Position numbers and translations under genes: made by a program. DNA of 64,000 nucleotides, from contig PSLA01000001.1 of assembly GCA_040289295.1 (NCBI GenBank), forward strand, positions 80,444 through 144,443. Direction: 5' to 3'. This document shows, piece after piece, positions 49,658-57,296 of the stretch; within the stretch, counting starts at the first letter, position 1, and every line of letters starts with the position of its first letter. The notes below the pieces were generated by a model. The model saw only the letters and a program-made list of their open reading frames with translations. It did not search any database and was not told where the DNA came from. The stretch is from J051 sp040289295. Its GTDB lineage: Bacteria > Armatimonadota > Fimbriimonadia > Fimbriimonadales > ATM1.

Positions 49658-50278
49658 TCACTCGCCGAGCGGAAGCACATCTTTGCAAAGGACGCGGCCT
49701 TCCCGGTCGAGTTGGTAAACGTAGGGTACCCCCGTCTCAAGGTTCAAGTCGAGCACCTGCTGTGGCGTGAGCGATTCGAGTTGCATCATGATGGAGCGGT
49801 TGCTATTGCCGTGGGCAACCACCAATACGTTCAAGCCGTCGCGAATGTCGCCAAGGATCGCGCGCTCGAAAAACGGAAGCGTCCGTGCCGCGGTGTCCTT
49901 CAGCGATTCGCCGTTGGGCGGCGGGATGTCGAAACTCCGCCGCCAGAGGTGCACGATGTGCTCGCCATAGCGCTCGCGCATTGCGTCCTTGTTCAGTCCC
50001 TGCAGGTCGCCGTACATCCTCTCGTTGAGCGCTTGGTCGCGGATAATCGGGAGCCTGGTTCCCATCTCCTCGAGCATCAGGTCGAGCGTGCGCTGGGCGC
50101 GCGTGAGAGCGCTCGTGTAGGCGACATCAAAGGTAACCCCGCGCGCCTTCACCATCCTTCCGGCTTTCCTCGCCTCCTCCTCTCCTTTCGGCGAGAGGGG
50201 CACGTCTATCCAACCCGTGAAGCGGTTCTGGGCGTTCCAGATGGATTCGCCGTGGCGAACGAGGGCGAGCAGAGGCAT
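49658..50278 (-). CDS. gpmA: 2,3-bisphosphoglycerate-dependent phosphoglycerate mutase
   Basis: A 206-residue histidine phosphatase-fold mutase of glycolysis. It has the catalytic LVRHGESIWN at residue 6, GWIDVPLSPKGEEEA, NERMYGDLQGLNK, and the second catalytic His in VVAHGNSNR. It is slightly shorter than the 230-250 residues of classical GpmA, mainly at the C-terminus. Confidence 0.93.
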   Translation of the reverse strand: MPLLALVRHGESIWNAQNRFTGWIDVPLSPKGEEEARKAGRMVKARGVTFDVAYTSALTRAQRTLDLMLEEMGTRLPIIRDQALNERMYGDLQGLNKDAMRERYGEHIVHLWRRSFDIPPPNGESLKDTAARTLPFFERAILGDIRDGLNVLVVAHGNSNRSIMMQLESLTPQQVLDLNLETGVPYVYQLDREGRVLCKDVLPLGE

Positions 50279-50285
50279 GACGCGC

Positions 50286-50858
50286 CTACTTTACCACATC
50301 ATGGTGCCCATCGAGAATACCATCTGAAGTGTCGGCATATCGGCAGGGCTGGGTCACCTGCGACGGGTACAGCCACCCCAAGCGCTCGGCCGCACGGTAC
50401 ATCGACAGCGCAGATAGGAATACCGAGAGCGCGGCGATTGCCAACACGAGGGCGAGTTTCCAGGTCATCGGCTTGCGCATCATGTGCGGCCTGACGGCAG
50501 GACAGCCCAGAGCTTGCGCGCTCAGCGTGACGCTGCGCAGCATTCTGTCCAAGTGCTCGTCCTGTGCAAGCAGCCGCCCGCATTGGTCGCAATGGTCAAC
50601 ATGGAAGCGGGCGGCGGATGGTAACTCATTGGATGACACTACGGCGTGCAGTTCGACATACGTGCGGAGGTCGGCACATGCCCACAAATCCAAGATGGTG
50701 AAGTACACCTCAGCACACTTGGTGCAGTTGGCGACGTGCTCCCGCACGTCATGGGCGAGGTGATTTAGGTTTCCTGCCTCCGCTGCCTCGGCAATGACTT
50801 TTTGAACGGTTGCGCAGTTATACACGTCTCCGAAATCAAGTACGTCAGCCGAGGTCAA
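50286..50858 (-). CDS. Anti-sigma factor with two zinc-finger-like HxxxCxxC motifs and one membrane helix
   Basis: 190 residues. It has two ZAS-type motifs, HVANCTKC (about residue 41) and HVDHCDQC (about residue 86), then a membrane helix around residues 133-152 (WKLALVLAIAALSVFLSAL) and a short outer tail. The start is TTG at 50858, lying 14 nt inside the ECF sigma gene. Such proteins hold the cognate sigma factor at the membrane. The duplicated motif is unusual, since most ZAS proteins have one. Confidence 0.8.
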   Translation of the reverse strand: MTSADVLDFGDVYNCATVQKVIAEAAEAGNLNHLAHDVREHVANCTKCAEVYFTILDLWACADLRTYVELHAVVSSNELPSAARFHVDHCDQCGRLLAQDEHLDRMLRSVTLSAQALGCPAVRPHMMRKPMTWKLALVLAIAALSVFLSALSMYRAAERLGWLYPSQVTQPCRYADTSDGILDGHHDVVK

Positions 50859-51441
50859 CTGTTCCCAGAAGTTTGCGACGAAGCGCCTCCCTCGCCCGCC
50901 CTAACCTACTTTTCACAGTACCTGCCGGGACGCTTAGCTCCTTCGCAATGGCATCCACCGACAATCCTTCGATATGGTGCATGACGAGTACGGTTCGGTG
51001 TTCCTCGGAAAGTCGCGAGACCGCCAGCACCAAGGCCTCCTCGTTCGTTCGGCGCCGGAGCGCCTGCTCCGGGTTGTCCCCAGGGTCGCGTATCGGCTTA
51101 GGGGAACCGTCCGCCTCATCGAGGGTCGTTGTTTGAATTCCCTTCCGCGAGCGCAGCACATCGATTGCCGCATTCCTGGCGGTGCGATAGAGGTACGCGC
51201 TCACCGCGCCATCTTTGTGAAATCGGGAAAGCTTGCCAAATGCGCGGAGAAAGGTCTCCTGCACGACGTCCACAGCATCGGATGGGTTGCCCAGCACCGC
51301 GTATGCAATGGTGTAAACTCTGTCCCGATGGCGGTCGAACAGGTCTGCGAATGCTTCGACCTCGCCCCTTTGGGCGCGTCCGACTAACTCGCCGTCTCCG
51401 AGGAGAGGCAGTTTCGATACGATTACGTCCTTGGTCGCCAT
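50845..51441 (-). CDS. ECF-type RNA polymerase sigma factor
   Basis: A 198-residue sigma-70 family protein. Region 2 contains FADLFDRHRDRVYTIAYAVL and DVVQETFLRAFGKL. Region 4 contains LSEEHRTVLVMHHIEGLSV and the helix-turn-helix VPAGTVKSRLGRAREALRR. It overlaps its putative anti-sigma factor by 14 nt, forming a typical two-gene signalling unit. The regulon is not visible. Confidence 0.93.
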   Translation of the reverse strand: MATKDVIVSKLPLLGDGELVGRAQRGEVEAFADLFDRHRDRVYTIAYAVLGNPSDAVDVVQETFLRAFGKLSRFHKDGAVSAYLYRTARNAAIDVLRSRKGIQTTTLDEADGSPKPIRDPGDNPEQALRRRTNEEALVLAVSRLSEEHRTVLVMHHIEGLSVDAIAKELSVPAGTVKSRLGRAREALRRKLLGTVDLG

Positions 51442-51452
51442 TGGGCTTGCCT

Positions 51453-51481
51453 TTGGTATTCTGTCTAATTGTACTTGACAA
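51453..51481 (-). promoter_or_regulatory. Candidate promoter of the sigma/anti-sigma pair
   Basis: On the - strand TTGTCA (51481-51476), 17 nt spacing, then TACCAA (51458-51453), 12 nt before the ATG of the sigma gene. The -10 box is weak, so confidence is low. TACAAT lies between the two as an alternative -10. Confidence 0.3.
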
Positions 51482-51531
51482 TAAGAAGGGATGTTCGCGA
51501 GACACTCACGCTACCTAAAATGCTTAGAAAA

Positions 51532-51562
51532 CAGGGAGGGCGAGCGTCCCCGCGAGCCGTTG
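51532..51562 (+). repeat. GC-rich interspersed repeat, family 2 (copy B)
   Basis: CAGGGAGGGCGAGCGTCCCC followed by GCGAGCCGTTG. It matches 4170-4200 almost base for base and 42882-42976 inverted. It lies in the divergent gap between the sigma gene and the rhomboid-like gene. Confidence 0.7.
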
Positions 51563-51671
51563 ACGCCTTGTGTCAGGCTTGGCAGTTAGCAGGCAGGACA
51601 GTGGGGTAGGATAACTCCACCCTATAAGACGGTGCGCAATTAGGAAGAGACACCCGATTTCAGCGGAAATT

Positions 51672-52439
51672 ATGGCAGGCACCTCCTCGCTCCAGCAACT
51701 CCTCGCCCGCCTCCGAAGAACGGGGGCGCCGCTGTCGTTCAGCCTTCTTGCGCTGGAGGTTGTCGCGTTCCTCTTGTTTTTTCTCACCTCGGGAGCTGGA
51801 GGGAGGGGTCTGCTCGAGAACACTGCGTTCACCAGCTCTTCGGCATTGTCCCACCCTTGGGCGTTGGTGACCTACGCCTTCGCCTGGCCGTACGACGCAG
51901 TCTGGCTGGCGCTGTTCGTCTTCCTCGGGCTTTACTACTTTGCTCCGGCCTTGGAGCGAGGGATGGGTACTCAGGCCTTCGCGCGTCTGGTGCTGTTTGT
52001 CACGCTTTCCGCGCCCATAGCGTTCTGGGCTGGGGCAGCCGCGCTCCACCTCGAGGCCCGCCTGGGGTCACCTCTGCTCCCGGTTTCGGCGGTGATCGTC
52101 GGCTGGGCAACTAAGTACCCCGAGGCAACCGTCATGCTGTGGTTCGTTGTCCCTGTCAGGGCGAAGTGGCTGGGTGTGCTCACTGCGGTCTTTGTGGCAC
52201 TTGGCTACGGTTGGGGTACGCCTGCGCTTAGCGTGTTCGCTCTCGTGCCCCTCGCGTTGGCGCACTTCTGGGTAAAGAAGGGCGACTCCCTACGCTTCGT
52301 CGGCGACAAGCCCAGAGGTGAGCAGGACGGACTCTCGGCCTGGGAGCGGCAGCGGAAAGAGGAGGCGGAGAGGCTACGCCTGAAGGAGCTCTTCGAGCGC
52401 AGTTACCGTGAAAGTGAGCCGGAAGACGACCAGAAGTAG
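51672..52439 (+). CDS. Rhomboid-like (derlin-like) membrane protein lacking the catalytic dyad
   Basis: 255 residues with about six hydrophobic segments between residues 20 and 195 and a charged cytoplasmic tail (WERQRKEEAERLRLKELF). The order of segments, including SHPWALVTYAFAWP before helix 2 and APALERGMGTQAFARL after it, follows the rhomboid fold. The GxSG motif of helix 4 and the His of helix 6 are not seen (LLPVSAVIVGWATKYPEA instead). It is therefore probably an inactive rhomboid-like protein. The substrate or partner is unknown. Confidence 0.65.
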   Translation: MAGTSSLQQLLARLRRTGAPLSFSLLALEVVAFLLFFLTSGAGGRGLLENTAFTSSSALSHPWALVTYAFAWPYDAVWLALFVFLGLYYFAPALERGMGTQAFARLVLFVTLSAPIAFWAGAAALHLEARLGSPLLPVSAVIVGWATKYPEATVMLWFVVPVRAKWLGVLTAVFVALGYGWGTPALSVFALVPLALAHFWVKKGDSLRFVGDKPRGEQDGLSAWERQRKEEAERLRLKELFERSYRESEPEDDQK

Positions 52440-52516
52440 CGCTCCGGGTGCGAGCGCGGGAACCGAACGCCGCGGAATGTGGTAGACTACTCATGCCGGT
52501 GGGAAACCGCTGGCGA

Positions 52517-52626
52517 CGTCTAATTTCCCAAGACCGGGAAAGCGGGGGACCCAGACTTCTGGGGCGTATTCCGCAAAGCGGATAGGGTACCTCTTGGCCC
52601 GAGCCCGTCAGCTAACCCCGTAGACG
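52517..52626 (+). promoter_or_regulatory. Cyclic di-AMP riboswitch (ydaO/yuaA class)
   Basis: The core matches the class closely: AGCGGGGGACCCA, then GGGGCGTATTCC, AGGG, and GCCCGAGCCCGTCAGCTAAC followed by CCCGTAGACG. The ends CGTCTA (52517-52522) and TAGACG (52621-52626) form a 6-bp P1 helix, and TTTCCC/GGGAAA form the next stem. It lies in the 472-bp gap before the foldase gene. In other bacteria this switch senses c-di-AMP and turns off cell-wall or osmolyte genes when ligand is high. A short stem with T6 at about 52697-52712 may be its expression platform. Confidence 0.9.
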
Positions 52627-52827
52627 AAGCAAGAGCCGACAACTCATGAGCGGCGATGCAGCCGCCGAGGAGGGAGGCTGTGCTTCGACGAACGTCAAAG
52701 CGCGGCTTTTTTGCTCGGTGAGTCTCGGCGCTGCGTTTCGTTACTGGTCAGAAGGAAAGAACCGTCGCTGAATGGCGTTCGCGGTGGCGCAGTCGCCGCC
52801 CGACGCCGACTGGACACCTCCTGACAG

Positions 52828-52857
52828 GAGCGCCCCTTCTGCGCAGAAGGGGCGCTC
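52828..52857 (+). terminator. Perfect 15-bp palindrome, terminator-like hairpin
   Basis: GAGCGCCCCTTCTGC directly followed by its exact reverse complement. It lies about 55 bp before the foldase start and 200 bp after the riboswitch core. The following GCTTTATC is a poor T-run. It could be the switch-controlled terminator or a processing/stability hairpin. Confidence 0.5.
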
Positions 52858-52911
52858 GCTTTATCGGGACGTTCCCCCGCAATGCCTGCTCGTACCGGGA
52901 TATACTTGCGA

Positions 52912-53880
52912 ATGAACATGAAGAAAGGCACGCTTCTTACGATACTCGCCCTGCTCCCCCTGCTTACAGCCGCGCAAGGCGACAATCAGATGGTCCTCAA
53001 GGTGAACGATCGCGTCTTCACGCGCGCGGAGTACCTAAAGCGCATGGAATTCATCAACGGTGTCTACATGGAGGTCGGCGGCGGCTTCCTCGAAGCGCCG
53101 CCAGGATTCATAACACTTGCGCGTATGATCAACGACCAGCTCATCATCGAGTTGGCTCGCTCCAAAGGAGTCTATCCCACTCAGGCAGAGATCGACAAAG
53201 AGTTCGAAGACCGGAAGAAGGGCAACGAAACGCTATTCGCTGAGATGGCAGCCCTTGGAATCCCAGAGGCCGAGATGAAACTCCGGGCAACCGTTGACCT
53301 CGCCCAGTTCAAACTGCTTACCCTCGGCGTAACAGTAACCGACCAAGATGTTGAGGAACACTATAAGGTTAACCCACAGCTGTATACGCTACCCGCGACC
53401 ATTGACCTGCGCGTCATCGTCGTTAGAGATGAATCTGCCAAGCGCGCAGTGGACGAAGCGCTCAAAACGCAGTCGTTTGAACAGGTTGCCAAGCAATACT
53501 CCACTGACGCGACAAAGGCGGTCGGCGGCGATCTGCCGGAAGTGCCGGTTGCAAACCTGCCACAGCACATTCAAGACCTCTTCGCCACCGTTGACAAGGG
53601 CAAGACCACCGATTGGGTGCAATCACAAGGCGCATGGCTCAAGTACTTGGTCGAGAACAAGACGCAAACGCAAGTGCTTCCCCTAACGCCCCAGCTCAAG
53701 GAGACCATCCGCAAGCGGCTTATGTTAGAGATCGGTCGGAACAAGAACCGAATACAGGACGACCTCGACGAACTGCGGCAAAAGGCGAATATCGAATTCG
53801 GTAACCCCGGGATGAAGGATCTGTACGAGAGATACATGCGCGACTACTTCCGCTCCCGCAGCGGCGAAGAAAGCGATTGA
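52912..53880 (+). CDS. Exported parvulin-type peptidyl-prolyl isomerase/foldase (PrsA/SurA-like)
   Basis: About 322 residues. It has a signal peptide (MKKGTLLTILALLPLLTAAQG), a SurA_N-like helical region (VNDRVFTRAEYLKRME), and a parvulin domain at about residues 160-255 (TIDLRVIVVRDESAKRAVDE, VAKQYSTDATKAVGGDLPEV). Such proteins help fold exported proteins outside the cytoplasm. Starts at 52912 or 52918 are both possible. It is the first gene after the c-di-AMP riboswitch. Its last codons overlap the YabN/MazG gene (TTGA). Confidence 0.85.
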   Translation: MNMKKGTLLTILALLPLLTAAQGDNQMVLKVNDRVFTRAEYLKRMEFINGVYMEVGGGFLEAPPGFITLARMINDQLIIELARSKGVYPTQAEIDKEFEDRKKGNETLFAEMAALGIPEAEMKLRATVDLAQFKLLTLGVTVTDQDVEEHYKVNPQLYTLPATIDLRVIVVRDESAKRAVDEALKTQSFEQVAKQYSTDATKAVGGDLPEVPVANLPQHIQDLFATVDKGKTTDWVQSQGAWLKYLVENKTQTQVLPLTPQLKETIRKRLMLEIGRNKNRIQDDLDELRQKANIEFGNPGMKDLYERYMRDYFRSRSGEESD

Positions 53881-55292
53881 GCCAGTTACTCATCGTCGGT
53901 CTGGGGCCGGGCGCTCGGGATCGCCTGCCGCTCGAGAACCTCGACGCTCTCAAGAAAGCGAGCGCAGTGCTGTTGCGCACAGCAGAACACCCCACCGCCG
54001 CCATTCTAAGCGACGAAGGAATTCCCTTCGACACATGCGACGACCTTTACGACAACGCAGAGACCTTCGACGAGCTTTACGAAAGCATTGCCCTGCGCGC
54101 AGCAGCGCTGCCGGAAGGCGGGGCGTTCGCAGTGCCCGGCCACCCGCTTATCGGCGAGCGGTCTGTGGCCCGGCTACGCGAACTGCGCGAGTGCCGCGTT
54201 CTCGCTGCCCCAAGCTTCATTGAAGTTACTCTGGAGGCCTGCGGCAAGCCGCTTTCGACGGCGCTGCAGGTGTGGAACGCGCACGACCCGGAGGGTCACT
54301 TCCCCGACCCGCGAAGCGCCCAACTGGTATATCAAGTGGACAGTCGCCAGGCTGCGTCTGATGCGAAACTGCGGCTAATGAGGTTCTTCGATGCCGAACA
54401 CCCGGTCACAGTGGTTCACGCTGCCGGGACAGAGGCGGCACGGGCCGTGCGTCTTCCACTGCACGACCTTGATCACCTGGAGTTCACTCCCCTGACGACC
54501 GTGTTCGTGCCCGCCGCGCACCGGGGGCGCCCACACGGCTTCTACGGTCTCGTCGAAATCATAGATCGGCTCCTTGGCCCTGGAGGCTGTCCCTGGGATC
54601 AGGCGCAAACGCACGAGACGCTGAAGAAGCACTTGCTTGAAGAAACCTACGAAACGTTAGCAGCGATCGATTCCGGTGATCCAAACAAACTGTGCGAAGA
54701 ACTAGGTGACCTGCTACTCCAACCATTGATGCATGCACAGATGGATGCGATCGATGGCCTGTATGACATTGAAGACGTTATCGCCAGCATATCGGAGAAA
54801 TTAGTCAGAAGACACCCACACGTGTTTAGCGATGCAAGCGCCGACACCGCTGATGAAGTGCTCGCCAACTGGGACGCTATGAAGCAGCAGGAACGTGGAG
54901 AGCAGCCCGGGAGCATCCTCGATGGCATTCCATCCACCATGCCCAGCCTCCTTCGTGCGTTCGAGGTGAGCAAGCGCGCGGCGCGGGTCGGCTTCGAGTG
55001 GCCGTCGGGCGAGGAAGTCTGGAACAAGGTGGAGGAAGAGCGCGACGAGTTCCTCAACGCAATTCGCTCCGGTGACGCGAAAAAAGCGCAGGAGGAGTTC
55101 GGCGACCTCCTGTTCGCGCTCGTGAACGTCGCTCGTTGGAATGGCGTCGAGCCGGAGGACGCGCTTCGACGGATGGTGGATCGCTTTTGCACCCGGTTTC
55201 GAGCGATGGAGGGGGCGGCGAACCAACCTCTGCGCGAGCTGTCAGCAGAGGAGTGGGACGTCCTCTGGCGGCGAGCGAAGTCCGTCGAATGA
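53877..55292 (+). CDS. mazG: YabN-like fusion: tetrapyrrole-methylase-fold domain plus MazG nucleotide pyrophosphohydrolase
   Basis: 471 residues. The N-terminal ~220 residues have the SAM-methyltransferase (CbiF-like) fold pattern LLIVGLGPGARDRL and FAVPGHPLIGERS. The rest holds two MazG repeats: LLGPGGCPWDQAQTHETL with LLEETYETLAAI and CEELGDLLLQ, then FEWPSGEEVWNKVEEERDEF and EEFGDLLFALVNVARW. This is the architecture of Bacillus YabN. MazG hydrolyses non-canonical NTPs, while the role of the methylase-like domain is unknown. The TTG start overlaps the foldase stop. Confidence 0.92.
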   Translation: MSQLLIVGLGPGARDRLPLENLDALKKASAVLLRTAEHPTAAILSDEGIPFDTCDDLYDNAETFDELYESIALRAAALPEGGAFAVPGHPLIGERSVARLRELRECRVLAAPSFIEVTLEACGKPLSTALQVWNAHDPEGHFPDPRSAQLVYQVDSRQAASDAKLRLMRFFDAEHPVTVVHAAGTEAARAVRLPLHDLDHLEFTPLTTVFVPAAHRGRPHGFYGLVEIIDRLLGPGGCPWDQAQTHETLKKHLLEETYETLAAIDSGDPNKLCEELGDLLLQPLMHAQMDAIDGLYDIEDVIASISEKLVRRHPHVFSDASADTADEVLANWDAMKQQERGEQPGSILDGIPSTMPSLLRAFEVSKRAARVGFEWPSGEEVWNKVEEERDEFLNAIRSGDAKKAQEEFGDLLFALVNVARWNGVEPEDALRRMVDRFCTRFRAMEGAANQPLRELSAEEWDVLWRRAKSVE

Positions 55293-55337
55293 GACCGAGA
55301 CCGATAGCCACAAGATGGAAAGCGTGCCTCACTCCAA

Positions 55338-55381
55338 CCCCTCTCCCAGTGGGAGAGGGGTGCCGAAGGCGGGGTGAGGGA
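55338..55381 (+). repeat. Variant of palindromic repeat family 1, intergenic
   Basis: CCCCTCTCCCAGTGGGAGAG followed by GGGTGCCGAAGGCGGGGTGAGGGA. It has the same hairpin arms as the family but a longer 3' part. It sits in the 236-bp gap between the mazG and pdxT genes, which holds nothing else recognisable. Confidence 0.8.
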
Positions 55382-55528
55382 GTTAGTCGGCGAGGTGGTT
55401 TGCGCGTCTCGTGCATAAGGGCATCGGGGGACATGGGCGAGCAACGACGCCGCCCTGCATTGCGAAAGCCTTCGCGTTGCTCGCTCGTGCGGCCTTACAG
55501 CCTCCGCGAGCGGGTATAGTACCGCCCC

Positions 55529-56092
55529 GTGCCGGAAACGGTCGGCGTACTCTCCCTTCAAGGCGACTTCGAAAAGCACCTGCACGCGTTGTTACGTTTG
55601 GGCGTGGAGGGTCTTGAGGTTCGCACGTCCACAGACCTCGAACGATGTTCCCGCCTCATCCTCCCCGGAGGCGAGAGCACGACGCTGGCGATTCTGCTGC
55701 AAAGACACGGGATGGACGAGGAGATCCGCAAGCGCATCGCCGACGGCATGCCCGCTTGGGGCACGTGCATGGGGCTGATCCTTCTGGCGAAGGAGGTCGA
55801 GGGCCGCGAGCAGTGGACGCTTGGTGTGCTCGACGTTACGGTGCGGCGGAACGCCTTCGGCCCGCAGGTGCACTCCTTCGAGGCGGACATCGCGGTTCGG
55901 GGATTGGATTCTCCGTTCCATGCGGTGTTCATCCGCGCCCCAGTTGTAACACGCCTGGGCGACGGCGTTGAGTCGCTCGCAGAGCTGGAGGGCAAGACCG
56001 TCGCGGTGCACTCCGGACGGATCATGGGTACATCTTTCCATCCCGAGCTGACTCCCGACACGCGGCTGCACGAACTCTTCCTCTCCCTTTGA
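55529..56092 (+). CDS. pdxT: Pyridoxal 5'-phosphate synthase glutaminase subunit
   Basis: A 187-residue class I glutaminase that supplies ammonia to PdxS in the DXP-independent vitamin B6 pathway. It has VGVLSLQGDFEKHL, LILPGGESTTLAILL, catalytic Cys in WGTCMGLILLAKE and the His-Glu pair in TSFHPELT. The start is GTG at 55529. The synthase partner pdxS is not in the window, although the two are often adjacent. Confidence 0.95.
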   Translation: MPETVGVLSLQGDFEKHLHALLRLGVEGLEVRTSTDLERCSRLILPGGESTTLAILLQRHGMDEEIRKRIADGMPAWGTCMGLILLAKEVEGREQWTLGVLDVTVRRNAFGPQVHSFEADIAVRGLDSPFHAVFIRAPVVTRLGDGVESLAELEGKTVAVHSGRIMGTSFHPELTPDTRLHELFLSL

Positions 56093-56180
56093 AGTAAGCT
56101 TGTCGTGCCGAGGCAAGCCTGGGGAGATTGTAAGGTCGCGGGGGCGTGCGATACGATAGCTTTCTTATTGCGGGGCGGCG

Positions 56181-56432
56181 TCAGTCGCGCGCCCTTGCCA
56201 TTCGGAGCCGCTTCAGGATGACGCCCAGCCCCGCAGCCAGCACGAAAATCCCCGCCGGCTCGGGAACGGGTCCGGCGCCCACCTGCATGTTCGCCTGAGT
56301 GTGCACGCTGATGTCCCAGTTCGGGATCATCCGCAGCGCGGCGTCGTAGCTGTTCTGCCTCGGCGCCACCTGGTACACCAACTCCTCGTGCAACGGCTGC
56401 TCGATAAGGTCCGATGCTCTCACACCCAGCAA
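56181..56432 (-). pseudogene. PEP-CTERM protein, short or 5'-truncated
   Basis: 83 residues ending in VPEPAGIFVLAAGLGVILKR and RMARARD. This is a full PEP-CTERM sorting signal: VPEP, a hydrophobic helix and an Arg-rich end, recognised by exosortases. There is no N-terminal signal peptide, which such proteins need, and uppP ends only 42 nt upstream. It is most likely the 3' end of a longer gene cut off here. No exosortase gene is in the window. Confidence 0.6.
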
Positions 56433-56474
56433 GTGCCACAGATCGAGCGGGCGTAGGCTGGCGAGAGTACCGGT

Positions 56475-57296
56475 TTACTCCGCAGCCAAGAGCACGCCGA
56501 AGCCAAGCAGCGCCGCTAACAACAACCCCAACGAGATGCGATAGAGGATGAACACGGACAGCGTGCGCGTGCGCAGAAACCTCAGAAGGAACTCGATGGA
56601 TGCGTAGCCCGCAACGAACGCCGCGACCGTGGCAACCACAACGTTCAACGCGTTTTGCTCGAGCAACGCCTCGCGCTCGGAGTACAGTTCGAACACTCCT
56701 GCGAGGAAGATCGCTGGAATGCTGAGCAAGAAACTAAACCTGGCGGCAGTCTCCCGCTCGAAGCCGAGGAAGAGCGCGCCGGCAATCGTGCTGCCCGAGC
56801 GGGATACGCCTGGAATGAGCGCGAACGCCTGCCAGAGGCCGACCACGAGCCCGTCCCTCCACGTGACTTCTTCGATCGCTCGCCTGTGGCGGCCTGCCGC
56901 TTCCGCAACCGCGAGAATCAGCGCTACGCCGACCAGGGTGCCGGCGATGATCCAGAGGGAGCGAAACGGGCCTTCGATATACTCCTTTAGCAAGAGCCCC
57001 GCGACGGAGATCGGAACGGTGCCGACCAGGATAGCGACGCCCAGACGCGACTCAGGCGAGCGTTCGCCCGAGCGCACGGCGCGCGCAATACCCCTCGCGC
57101 TCGCCACGAGGTCTTTCCAAAAATAGACGAGTACCGCAAGCAACGTTCCAAGTTGGATCACGGCGGTGAAGCCTGCACCGGGATCGCTCCAGCCCGCGAG
57201 AGCCGGCACGATGCGCAAGTGCGCAGTGCTGCTGATCGGGATGAACTCCGTCAGCCCTTGCACGATTCCGAGGACGATGGCTTCGATCAGCGTCAT
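56475..57296 (-). CDS. uppP: Undecaprenyl-diphosphatase (BacA/UppP)
   Basis: A 273-residue membrane phosphatase recycling the undecaprenyl carrier. It has VLGIVQGLTEFIPISSTAHL at the N-terminus and the second motif FALIPGVSRSGSTIAGALF, both carrying the catalytic residues. About seven hydrophobic segments are present. ATG overlaps the stop of the WecA-like gene (ATGA), so the two lipid-carrier genes are coupled. Confidence 0.96.
   Translation of the reverse strand: MTLIEAIVLGIVQGLTEFIPISSTAHLRIVPALAGWSDPGAGFTAVIQLGTLLAVLVYFWKDLVASARGIARAVRSGERSPESRLGVAILVGTVPISVAGLLLKEYIEGPFRSLWIIAGTLVGVALILAVAEAAGRHRRAIEEVTWRDGLVVGLWQAFALIPGVSRSGSTIAGALFLGFERETAARFSFLLSIPAIFLAGVFELYSEREALLEQNALNVVVATVAAFVAGYASIEFLLRFLRTRTLSVFILYRISLGLLLAALLGFGVLLAAE

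Noticed and set aside
54647..55585. 312-codon open frame antisense to mazG
   Set aside because: Composition is Arg/Ser-rich as expected for the complement of a GC-rich gene, and the + strand shows clear MazG motifs.
56630..57126. 165-codon + strand frame over uppP
   Set aside because: UppP motifs are complete on the - strand; the + frame is Ser/Arg/Thr-rich shadow sequence.
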